Below, piece by piece: positions 1 through 5,721 of a stretch of DNA of 9,449 nt. The translations under genes were made by a program, and so were the position numbers. The DNA is from Gemmatimonadales bacterium UBA4718. Its GTDB lineage: Bacteria > Gemmatimonadota > Gemmatimonadetes > Gemmatimonadales > Gemmatimonadaceae. Numbering within the stretch: position 1 is the first letter of the stretch; every line of letters starts with the position of its first letter. The notes below the pieces were generated by a model that did no database searches, was not told where the DNA came from, and was given only the letters and a program-made list of their open reading frames with translations. The stretch lies in contig DHJO01000098.1 of NCBI GenBank assembly GCA_002404375.1, positions 4,528 through 13,976 on the forward strand. Reading direction: 5' to 3'.

Positions 1-846
1 GGAAAATTCGACCTCGTCTTCAATCTCTGCGAAGGCATCGACGGCGAAGCGGTATATGAGTCGATGGTCATCTCGGTGCTGGAGCTCATTGGCGTTCCCT
101 TCACCGGAAGCGGCAGCTGGACCACCGCGCTCACGCTCAGAAAAAACCTCGTCAACTCGGTGCTGGACCGCGCAGGGCTGCCTGTGCCGCGATGGTCCCA
201 CGTCCGCCGCGGCGACGAAATCACGAGCGTCGGATTTCCGGCAATCTGCAAACCGGTCGCCGAAGACGCGTCCGTCGGGATCGAGCAGCGCTCGGTGGTG
301 AGAAGCATGCGCGCCCTCACGGCGAGAGTCGAGGCGATGTTCGAGGGCTGGGACGAGGTGCTGGTTCAGCGCTTTATTCCAGGCCGCGAAGTCAACGTTG
401 GCATCCTTGGCGACGAAGTGCTCCCGATCGCCGAGATCGATTTCGGTCAGATGCCGCGGGGCATGTGGCACATCGTTTCCTATCGCTCAAAGTGGGAGAC
501 GGGGAGCGACGAAGATCTGGGCGCCAAGCCGAATTGTCCCGCCGATCTGTCTGAAGATCTCGCCAACGAGCTTGCGGCAATCGCTCGCACGGCGTGGAGC
601 GTCGTCGGCGGAGAAGGATTCGGGCGGTGTGATTTCCGGATCGACCAGTCGGGCCGCCCCTGGCTGCTCGAGGTCAATGCCAATCCGGACATCTCTCCGA
701 CCGCTGGGCTGGCACGAATGGCGGGAGTCGCGACTCTCGGCTACTCCGACTTGATTCGACGCATCTGCGATCATGCGCTTGCCAAGCGCGGAGACAACTA
801 CACGGAGCGGTGGGTGAAGACGCTCCGGCTGTCCGGACTCGGCTGA
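1..846 (+). CDS. D-Ala-D-Ala ligase-like ATP-grasp ligase (3' part, 5' end outside window)
   Basis: The frame is open from base 1 to the TGA at 844-846, giving 281 residues that lack the N-terminus. The order of motifs is that of the D-alanine-D-alanine ligase (Ddl) branch of ATP-grasp enzymes: an NLCEG segment at the start, then IGVPFTGSG, then a KN where Ddl has its DK nucleotide-binding lysine. These are followed by VQRFIPGREVNVGILG in the central ATP-grasp fold. The Mg-ATP triad is visible as Asp211 (GRCDFRID) and Glu224/Asn226 (LEVNANP), numbered from the window start. Such enzymes use ATP to make an acyl-phosphate and join it to an amine. The NANPDIS ending differs from the NTNPGMT usual in true Ddl, and the gene sits 52 bp upstream of a KamA aminomutase gene. 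I therefore infer a peptide or amino-acid ligase of the Ddl superfamily rather than the cell-wall Ddl itself. The substrate cannot be read from the sequence. Confidence 0.85.
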   Translation, partial: GKFDLVFNLCEGIDGEAVYESMVISVLELIGVPFTGSGSWTTALTLRKNLVNSVLDRAGLPVPRWSHVRRGDEITSVGFPAICKPVAEDASVGIEQRSVVRSMRALTARVEAMFEGWDEVLVQRFIPGREVNVGILGDEVLPIAEIDFGQMPRGMWHIVSYRSKWETGSDEDLGAKPNCPADLSEDLANELAAIARTAWSVVGGEGFGRCDFRIDQSGRPWLLEVNANPDISPTAGLARMAGVATLGYSDLIRRICDHALAKRGDNYTERWVKTLRLSGLG

Positions 847-884
847 TGGAAAGTCCGATCATCTGCAACGCCCTTCACGGGGCC

Positions 885-888
885 GGAG
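885..888 (+). promoter_or_regulatory. Ribosome binding site of the KamA gene
   Basis: GGAG lies 10 nt before the ATG at 899. No terminator is visible in the 52 bp after the ATP-grasp stop, so the two genes are probably co-transcribed. The site supports 899 as the start. Confidence 0.55.
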
Positions 889-898
889 TGGTGCACGC

Positions 899-2068
899 AT
901 GAGCGATTGGCAACAGATCATCAAGGATCAGAGCATCGCGAGTCTGGAGAAGCTGGCTGAGAAGTTCGGTCACGACGTCATCGACGTCGAGGCGCTGAAG
1001 CCGGCATTCGACAACTTCCAGATGCGAATCACTCCTGAAGCTCTCGAACAGATCAAGGAAGTGGGCGATCCGATGTGGAACCAATACATCCCGACGGTCG
1101 AGGAGCTCGACGTGGTGGACGGCGTCATCGATTCGCTCGATGAGGACGGCGACTCGCCGGTGCCGAACATCACGCACCGCTATCCCGACCGCGCGCTGTT
1201 TCTGGTGAGCCCGGTGTGCGCTACCTATTGCCGTTTCTGTACCCGGCGTCGGAAGGTCGGCGATCCGGAGAAGATTCCGCTCAACCAGTACGATTCCGCG
1301 TTCCAGTATCTCCGCGAGCACACGGAGATTCGCGATGTGATAATGAGCGGTGGCGACCCGATGATGCTGAGCGACCGGAGGCTGGAGTACCTCTTCCAGC
1401 AGCTTCGCGCGATCCCGCACATCGAGATAATCCGGATCGGAAGCCGCATCACCTCGCACCTGCCGGAGCGCATCACGCCGGAATTCTGCGAGATGGTGCA
1501 GAAGTACCACCCGATCTTCATGAACACGCACTTCAATCACCCAAGCGAGCTGACGCCGGCAGCCGTCGCCGCGCTGGACCGCCTGTCGAGAGCCGGAGTA
1601 TCCCTCGGCTGCCAGACGGTGTTGCTCAAAGGCGTCAATGACGACCCGAAGGTGATGATGAAGCTGATGCACGAGCTGCTGAAGGCGCGTGTCCGGCCCT
1701 ACTACCTATATATGGCGGACCAGGTGGCGGGCGGTGAGCACTTCCGCACGACCGTGCAGAAAGGTCTGGAGATCATGCAGGCGCTTCGCGGCTGGACGTC
1801 CGGCCTCGCGGTTCCGCAGTTCGTGATCGACTCCCCGGGTGGCGGAGGCAAGGTGCCGCTCCTTCCCGAGTATCTGGAGTCGATGAACGATGACGAAGTG
1901 GTCTTCCGCAACTACGAGGGCAAGCGCTTCGTCTACAAGCAGCCTCGGCAGGTTCCGGCCACTCCGAACGAGGTCGAGCGGGTTGCCGAGCTCGATGTTG
2001 TTCCTATCGGTCGCAAGAAAACCGCGACGCCGCGACGAACCAAGCGCCGTCGCGCAGCCGGCGAATAG
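899..2068 (+). CDS. kamA: KamA-family lysine 2,3-aminomutase (radical SAM, PLP)
   Basis: This 389-residue protein is a radical-SAM aminomutase expected to convert L-lysine to L-beta-lysine. The CATYCRFC motif supplies Cys107, Cys111 and Cys114 for the [4Fe-4S]-SAM cluster and is followed by TRRR, whose first Arg matches the carboxylate-binding Arg of clostridial lysine 2,3-aminomutase. DSPGGGGK (311-318) carries the PLP-binding Lys318. Asp274 (YMADQ) and Asp311 match the two aspartates that hold the lysine epsilon-amino group (Asp293/Asp330 in the clostridial enzyme), so lysine is a better guess than glutamate. The CRFCTRRR form also separates it from EpmB, which modifies EF-P. Unlike the clostridial enzyme (about 416 aa), it lacks the C-terminal CxCxxC zinc ligands, although Cys238 is kept, and it ends in a Lys/Arg-rich tail (GRKKTATPRRTKRRR). 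It follows an ATP-grasp ligase gene and ends at a strong terminator. Family is near certain; substrate is inferred. Confidence 0.93.
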   Translation: MSDWQQIIKDQSIASLEKLAEKFGHDVIDVEALKPAFDNFQMRITPEALEQIKEVGDPMWNQYIPTVEELDVVDGVIDSLDEDGDSPVPNITHRYPDRALFLVSPVCATYCRFCTRRRKVGDPEKIPLNQYDSAFQYLREHTEIRDVIMSGGDPMMLSDRRLEYLFQQLRAIPHIEIIRIGSRITSHLPERITPEFCEMVQKYHPIFMNTHFNHPSELTPAAVAALDRLSRAGVSLGCQTVLLKGVNDDPKVMMKLMHELLKARVRPYYLYMADQVAGGEHFRTTVQKGLEIMQALRGWTSGLAVPQFVIDSPGGGGKVPLLPEYLESMNDDEVVFRNYEGKRFVYKQPRQVPATPNEVERVAELDVVPIGRKKTATPRRTKRRRAAGE

Positions 2069-2077
2069 GCTCACCCG

Positions 2078-2118
2078 AACAAGAACGCCGCCTTCGAACT
2101 CGAGGCGGCGTTCTTGTT
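2078..2118 (+). terminator. Intrinsic terminator after the KamA gene
   Basis: A 16-bp perfect stem (2078-2093 with 2103-2118) closes a 9-nt loop. Its 3' arm ends in TTCTTGTTT. It begins 10 nt after the KamA stop, so it should end the ATP-grasp/KamA transcript. Confidence 0.85.
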
Positions 2119-2240
2119 TCGTTGACGGTCAGTCGGGTTAGGGCGTGACGGGTTCGCAGCGTGTAAGCGAGTAGCCGCCGAAGAGGATACTCCTCGCCGA
2201 CCAAGCGCGATGGACTAAGAAGAAATCGCGCAGACAAATA
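2119..2240. other. Short intergenic stretch with no recognised feature
   Basis: This stretch lies between two hairpin terminators. I found no cloverleaf, no supported small ORF and no convincing promoter. There is a small hairpin, GAGGA-TAC-TCCTC. An unannotated small RNA ending at the hairpin at 2241-2273 is possible but nothing direct shows it. Confidence 0.4.
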
Positions 2241-2273
2241 AAAAAGGCCACCCCTTCAGGTGGCCCTTTTTTT
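2241..2273. terminator. Bidirectional intrinsic terminator
   Basis: GGCCACC (2246-2252) pairs with GGTGGCC (2259-2265) around a 6-nt loop. An A run lies on the left and a T run on the right, so each strand sees a GC stem followed by a U tract. On the minus strand it lies about 25 nt after the stop of the small acidic protein gene and is most likely that gene's terminator. On the plus strand it backs up the terminator at 2078-2118. Confidence 0.85.
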
Positions 2274-2290
2274 CTCTGACGAAAGAAGTC

Positions 2291-2506
2291 TTACGCTTCG
2301 CTCTCCTCGTTCTCGAAAGTGAGCGCATCCGCTTCGCGGACGCGATCGAGCATGGCGTTGACCGGTATTCCAATTCCCCGGTCGTTCAGCGCGGATTCCT
2401 TGGTCGAGCCGCGCTGGAACCAGCTCCCCGCTTCAGGTGTGGTGTCCGTACCACCAGTACCACCCGCCTCCTCGTCAGGGGCGGTATCCGAACCATACAC
2501 GTCCAT
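2291..2506 (-). CDS. Small acidic protein of unknown function
   Basis: I do not recognise this 71-residue protein. It is strongly acidic, with about 16 Asp/Glu against 5 Lys/Arg. The Gly/Thr/Asp/Glu-rich N-terminal third looks disordered. The middle holds GSWFQRGSTKESALNDRG, and a short amphipathic stretch follows (PVNAMLDRVREADAL). There are no cysteines, membrane segments or signal peptide, so it should be cytoplasmic. Three signals flank it in the correct order and argue that it is real: a TTGACA-type promoter with an inverted repeat near 2609-2636, GGAGG four bases before the ATG, and an intrinsic terminator just after the stop. It lies downstream of ispH on the same strand but appears to have its own transcript. 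No function is assigned. Confidence 0.75.
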   Translation of the reverse strand: MDVYGSDTAPDEEAGGTGGTDTTPEAGSWFQRGSTKESALNDRGIGIPVNAMLDRVREADALTFENEESEA

Positions 2507-2510
2507 TCAA

Positions 2511-2515
2511 CCTCC
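2511..2515 (-). promoter_or_regulatory. Ribosome binding site of the small acidic protein
   Basis: On the minus strand GGAGG lies 4 nt before the ATG whose A is at 2506. It is the best Shine-Dalgarno sequence in the window, although the spacing is slightly short. It fixes the start of a gene that would otherwise be doubtful. Confidence 0.7.
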
Positions 2516-2608
2516 ACGGTTTTTCCTGTCTCTTCCGTTCATCCTTACGGTACCCCAAAACAGTAGTTTCGAGCCGCTGCAAGAAGCTACAACCTGGACC
2601 CGAACCCT

Positions 2609-2639
2609 CCTATAGTTTGACGCGTTTCGATGTCAAACT
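2609..2639 (-). promoter_or_regulatory. Promoter with overlapping inverted repeat upstream of the small acidic protein
   Basis: On the minus strand a perfect -35 box TTGACA (2631-2636) is followed after 16 bp by TATAGG (2609-2614), which matches 4 of 6 consensus -10 bases. Transcription would begin near 2602, leaving a leader of roughly 95 nt. AGTTTGAC (2614-2621) and GTCAAACT (2632-2639) form an 8-bp inverted repeat that covers the -35 box and the edge of the -10 box. This arrangement is typical of a repressor operator. No regulator gene is visible nearby, and the repeat could instead be a hairpin in the 3' end of the ispH transcript. Confidence 0.55.
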
Positions 2640-2659
2640 GGTACAACCAGCAAGGGTTA

Positions 2660-3940
2660 TTACCGGACCGTCTTAGGATCGATTCCCCTAGTAGCGAATA
2701 TCCGGCCAACCGCCTCGCCAATTTTGTTATTGGGGGTGCTGGCTCCGGCCGTCACGCCTACGCGGACGGGGGTCGTTTCCGGAAGCCAGCCCGGGGATTC
2801 CGTCTCTTCCTTCGATCCTAGAGGGCGGTGCCGGATCCGGCCGGAAGCTGGATCGATGTCGTCGGCGTCCTCGACGTGGAAGGTTCGAACACTTTCCGAG
2901 CAGAGAGACGCCAGTGAAAGCGTGTTGCTGGAGTTGTAGCCGCCGATAACGACCATCACATCGAGCGGCTCCCTGAGCAGTTCGACGACCGCGTCCTGAC
3001 GCTCCTGCGTGGCGCTGCAGATGGTGTCGAAGGTCCGGAAATTCTCTCTCGCGTATTCCCCCCCATGCGCGCGCGCCATCGACTGGCCGACGAGCTCTCC
3101 AATTGCGAGCGACTCGCGGGCGAGCATGGTGGTCTGATTCGCCACGCCAATCCTTCTGAGATCCCGCGCTGGGTCGAAGTTGGGAGATGCAGAGTGCGCG
3201 AAACGTTCCATCAGAGCCTCGCTGCTCAGGCGATTTTCAATGAAATCACACACCAGGTTGGCCTCTTCCACATTGCGGACGATGAAGTAATGAGCACCAT
3301 CGTACTTCCCCGCCTGGGATGCGGTGGCTCGCGTTTCCTCGTGGTAGTACTTGCCGTGAATGAGCGATGTGAAGCCGTCGCGAGCATAGCTCTCTACCCG
3401 CTTCCAGACGTTGAGCACCGAGCCGCACGTGGTATCGACCATGACGCAGCCGATCTGACGGAGTATCTCGAAGTCGGTGATTGTGACTCCGAAGGCCGGA
3501 AGGATCACCACATCTTCCGATTTCACGGCGCTGAAATCGATGCGGCCGTCTTTGGGCATGAGGAAGGTGATCCCCATCGCCTGGAGTTTTGAGTTCACGT
3601 GCGGATTATGGATGATCTCGCCAGCCAGATAGATGGTACGATCGGGGAACTTCTTTCTGGCCTGATAAGCGTACTCTACCGCACGCTCGACCCCATAGCA
3701 GAACCCGAATTCCTTGGCTAAACGGATGGTTAAGTCACCAGCCGTCAGGGTATACTCCCTGGCCTGGAGCATATCGACAAGCTGGCCGGTGTAGTCGGAG
3801 GCCAGTTCAGACTGGATTTCGGATTTCAGCCCGAAACCCTTCCGAAAGTAGGTGCCCCCGGCCGCGCTGGCCTGCATATTTCCAGTAGGTTTGCCGCCCG
3901 CTTCGGGCGTGTTCTTTACTGACGCATCAGTGTCCGCCAT
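2660..3940 (-). CDS. ispH: 4-hydroxy-3-methylbut-2-enyl diphosphate reductase (IspH/LytB), long form
   Basis: IspH carries out the last step of the MEP pathway, reducing HMBPP to IPP and DMAPP with a [4Fe-4S] cluster in the cytoplasm. The three cluster cysteines are clear: Cys81 (FGFCYGVERA), Cys172 (VDTTCGSV) and Cys308 (FDTICSAT). Substrate-site motifs are also present: His111 (EIIHNPHV), His195 with Glu201/202 (HGKYYHEE), NQTTM at 268-272, GGYNSSNT at 333-340 and the Ser of TAGASTPN near 401. At 426 residues it is about 110 longer than the E. coli enzyme. An N-terminal TYFRKGFG block and the HGKYYHEE form mark the plant/cyanobacterial-type branch. The first 25 or so residues are low complexity, and an alternative start at Met22 is possible. 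There is no well-spaced Shine-Dalgarno at the ATG: AGAGGG ends one base before it. The gene diverges from the LD-carboxypeptidase gene across 51 bp. Confidence 0.95.
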   Translation of the reverse strand: MADTDASVKNTPEAGGKPTGNMQASAAGGTYFRKGFGLKSEIQSELASDYTGQLVDMLQAREYTLTAGDLTIRLAKEFGFCYGVERAVEYAYQARKKFPDRTIYLAGEIIHNPHVNSKLQAMGITFLMPKDGRIDFSAVKSEDVVILPAFGVTITDFEILRQIGCVMVDTTCGSVLNVWKRVESYARDGFTSLIHGKYYHEETRATASQAGKYDGAHYFIVRNVEEANLVCDFIENRLSSEALMERFAHSASPNFDPARDLRRIGVANQTTMLARESLAIGELVGQSMARAHGGEYARENFRTFDTICSATQERQDAVVELLREPLDVMVVIGGYNSSNTLSLASLCSESVRTFHVEDADDIDPASGRIRHRPLGSKEETESPGWLPETTPVRVGVTAGASTPNNKIGEAVGRIFATRGIDPKTVR

Positions 3941-3948
3941 ACCCTCTG

Positions 3949-3954
3949 AATCTA
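3949..3954 (-). promoter_or_regulatory. Possible -10 box of ispH
   Basis: On the minus strand TAGATT (TANNNT type) ends 8 nt before the A of the ispH ATG. Transcription would then begin at or within a few bases of the start codon. This would explain the lack of a usable ribosome binding site. No clear -35 box accompanies it. Confidence 0.3.
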
Positions 3955-3967
3955 GCAGTGACCTGCC

Positions 3968-3973
3968 GATAAT
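3968..3973 (+). promoter_or_regulatory. Possible -10 box of the LD-carboxypeptidase gene
   Basis: GATAAT (5 of 6 consensus bases) lies 18 nt before the ATG at 3992, in the divergent region shared with ispH. The -35 region is weak (TCTGAA at 3945-3950 with 17-bp spacing). With only 51 bp between the two start codons, the two promoters would overlap. Confidence 0.3.
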
Positions 3974-3991
3974 GCGCTTCGAGAAACGACG

Positions 3992-5023
3992 ATGACCGAG
4001 TCACTCGGAGCATACCCCGCAGAGCAATCGATTGGCCCGGTTGAAAGCGCGCCGTCGATCTCGTTCATATCACCGGCCGCCTCACCATCTCTGCTACGAC
4101 CGCCGCCGCTTTCCAAGGGAGATACGATCGGTGTCGTCGGCCCTTCCTACGCCCCGAATGGCGGCTGGCTCCGCCGCGGCGTCAAGGCGATGGAAGACGC
4201 CGGATACAAAGTGGTCCTCGAGCCCGAGATCGAGAGGTTCCGCCGCTTCCAGCAGAACGAGGACAAAAAGCGGGCAGAAAATCTGATGGCCATCTGGAGA
4301 GATCCGGAAGTCAAAGCCGTGATCTGCGGCACTGGCGGATACGGGGCAGTAAGAATTCTTCCGTATCTGGACGCAGACTTGTTCCGCCGCAATCCAAAAC
4401 CATTCGTGGGCTACTCGGACATCACAGCGCTTCACCTGTGGATGATGCGACGTGCCGGACTGAGAGTGTTTCACGGCCCGACGGTCGACGACCTCGCTCC
4501 CGACGGCGCCGATGCAACGCTCTTGTCACTGTTGACCGCGCTGACGACCCCCCGCCCCGACACCACACTCGGCCGCCACATTGCCCGCGCGGTGAGGCCA
4601 GGAAGAGCCGTGGGACGGCTGACCGGAGGCAACCTGTCGTTGGTACAACAGACGATCGGCACACCCTACGAGATCGACACTCGCGATGCGATCCTCTTCC
4701 TCGAGGAGATACACGATCCCATGTCGGTCGCCGATGAGCGGCTGTTGCACCTTCGCGCTGCCGGTTTGTTGCGCCACGTGCGCGGAATCGTGTTTGGTCA
4801 ACTCTCGCTGGATCGGTCCGAGGAAGATGAGTTCGAGGACTTCTTGCTCGACCTCGTGTCTGATCTCGATGTTCCGATCCTGATGGATTTCCCGGCGGGT
4901 CATGAGATACCAAATCTCACGCTGCCGCTCGGTACGGAGATGGAGCTCGTGACGGATGATGTCACTGGCTGGCTGGCCTACCGAGAGGATGCGCTCTCTC
5001 ATCCGAGATTGAGTCTGGTCTAA
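3992..5023 (+). CDS. ldcA: LD-carboxypeptidase, peptidase family S66 (LdcA-like)
   Basis: S66 LD-carboxypeptidases remove the terminal D-Ala from murein tetrapeptides in the cytoplasm, which allows cell-wall peptide recycling. The 343-residue protein carries the family blocks in order: KGDTIGVVGPS (42-52), ICGTGGYGAVRILPYLD (111-127) and VGYSDITALH (139-148) with nucleophile Ser142. These are followed by GGNLSLVQQTIGTPY (212-226), LFLEEIHDP (235-243) with the catalytic Glu at 238 or 239, and PAGHEIPNLTLPLG (301-314) with His304. A Ser-Glu-His triad is therefore in place. The N-terminal 40 residues are a Ser/Pro/Ala-rich extension without a hydrophobic core, so no export signal is seen. The ribosome binding site is weak, and there is no other in-frame ATG before Met67. 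The related MccF-type immunity peptidases share this fold, but no toxin genes are nearby. LdcA is the simpler reading. Confidence 0.9.
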   Translation: MTESLGAYPAEQSIGPVESAPSISFISPAASPSLLRPPPLSKGDTIGVVGPSYAPNGGWLRRGVKAMEDAGYKVVLEPEIERFRRFQQNEDKKRAENLMAIWRDPEVKAVICGTGGYGAVRILPYLDADLFRRNPKPFVGYSDITALHLWMMRRAGLRVFHGPTVDDLAPDGADATLLSLLTALTTPRPDTTLGRHIARAVRPGRAVGRLTGGNLSLVQQTIGTPYEIDTRDAILFLEEIHDPMSVADERLLHLRAAGLLRHVRGIVFGQLSLDRSEEDEFEDFLLDLVSDLDVPILMDFPAGHEIPNLTLPLGTEMELVTDDVTGWLAYREDALSHPRLSLV

Positions 5024-5039
5024 AGAACTCCTGGCTTCT

Positions 5040-5069
5040 CTCAGTTCCTCAGGTTCCAACTGAACTGAG
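5040..5069. terminator. Hairpin between convergent genes (weak terminator candidate)
   Basis: CTCAGTTC (5040-5047) and GAACTGAG (5062-5069) can pair as an 8-bp stem with a 14-nt loop. It lies in the 65-bp gap where the LD-carboxypeptidase gene and gmhA converge. Neither strand has a following T tract, so intrinsic termination is doubtful. It may only slow polymerase or protect mRNA 3' ends. Confidence 0.35.
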
Positions 5070-5088
5070 CTACTCTTGGCGGAGATCC

Positions 5089-5667
5089 CTACAATGATCC
5101 GGCCGCGATCGCAGCGTCGATGGCGGTGCACCATACATGAAGCAGCATCAGGTGCACTTCCTGGATGTACGCTCCGACATCGCTCGGAACCGCCACGACG
5201 TGATCCGCGTCTGCACCCTGCAGTCCATTCTTGCCGCATAACGCAATCGTCGTCGCGTTTTTCTCCTTTGCCGCCTTGAAGCCGCGCAGTACGTTCTCGG
5301 ATTTGCCGCTTGTGGTGATCCCAATTACGGCGTCGCCACGAATCGCGAGCCCCTGCACCTGTCGCTCGAACAGCGCTCCGTAGCCGAAGTCGTTGGCGAT
5401 GCACGTAATGACACCGGCGTCACTGACCAGAGATACCGCCGGCAGAGGGCGTCGCGTTTCCTTGAACCGGCCAATCAGCTCTTCGACGAGGTGGCTGGCC
5501 TGGGTCGCGCTCCCGCCGTTCCCAAACGCGAGAATCTTCCCGCCTCTCCCTATGCACGCGATCAGCGCTTCAGTCACCGCATCCGAGGCGGGTCGCAGCG
5601 AAGCGATGCAGTCGTCGATGACCTTTTGGTGCTCTCGGAAATGCGTATCGAAATATTGTGCAGGCAT
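5089..5667 (-). CDS. gmhA: Sedoheptulose-7-phosphate isomerase (GmhA), SIS domain
   Basis: GmhA converts sedoheptulose 7-phosphate to D-glycero-D-manno-heptose 7-phosphate. This is the first step to the ADP- or GDP-heptose used in LPS core, S-layer glycan or capsule. The 192-residue length equals that of the E. coli enzyme. The SIS fold shows the phosphate-binding loop FGNGGSATQASH (48-59) and GITTSGKSENV (116-126). The residues that bind zinc and act in catalysis in the Burkholderia enzyme fall at the right spacing: His59, Glu63, Gln169 and His177. This supports an active isomerase rather than the DiaA-type replication regulator, which lacks these residues. No Shine-Dalgarno precedes the ATG, but TATAAT ends six bases before it, which suggests a leaderless transcript. 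It follows the helicase gene on the same strand, 45 bp from its stop. No other heptose genes are in the window. Confidence 0.92.
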   Translation of the reverse strand: MPAQYFDTHFREHQKVIDDCIASLRPASDAVTEALIACIGRGGKILAFGNGGSATQASHLVEELIGRFKETRRPLPAVSLVSDAGVITCIANDFGYGALFERQVQGLAIRGDAVIGITTSGKSENVLRGFKAAKEKNATTIALCGKNGLQGADADHVVAVPSDVGAYIQEVHLMLLHVWCTAIDAAIAAGSL

Positions 5668-5673
5668 GCGCGG

Positions 5674-5679
5674 ATTATA
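5674..5679 (-). promoter_or_regulatory. -10 box of gmhA placed for leaderless transcription
   Basis: On the minus strand a perfect TATAAT is followed by CCGCGC and then the ATG of gmhA at 5667. The spacing puts the expected transcription start at the A of the start codon. There is no purine-rich ribosome binding site between. The -35 region is poor (CTGGCG with 17-bp spacing matches 3 of 6 bases). Confidence 0.6.
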
Positions 5680-5686
5680 CGAGTAA

Positions 5687-5721
5687 GGACACTCGACGCC
5701 AGAGGCAGGCGCCTAGTGTCC
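5687..5721 (-). terminator. Hairpin at the helicase stop codon
   Basis: GGACACT (5687-5693) and AGTGTCC (5715-5721) are exact inverted repeats. In the minus-strand RNA the 5' arm contains most of the helicase TAG stop, and the 3' arm is followed only by TTACTC. It is a weak intrinsic terminator candidate or an mRNA-end structure. It also overlaps the spacer of the gmhA promoter, so helicase transcription and gmhA initiation could interfere. Confidence 0.35.

Noticed and set aside
875..1672. A 265-codon minus-strand open frame inside the KamA gene
   Set aside because: It is antisense to the radical-SAM core, whose motifs are unambiguous. The translation is Arg/His/Asp-rich as expected for a reverse-frame shadow.
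899..2068. Reading the aminomutase as EpmB (EF-P beta-lysylation)
   Set aside because: EpmB has a different cluster context (CRYCFRR type) and works with EpmA, which is not present. The CRFCTRRR and lysine-binding aspartates fit KamA.
2119..2240. tRNA or small RNA between the two terminators
   Set aside because: A gggttcgcagc segment resembles a T-loop, but no acceptor stem, anticodon arm or CCA end can be formed. No promoter supports a small RNA.
3065..3592. A 175-codon plus-strand open frame inside ispH
   Set aside because: It lies wholly antisense to conserved IspH motifs, and its translation has no recognisable features.
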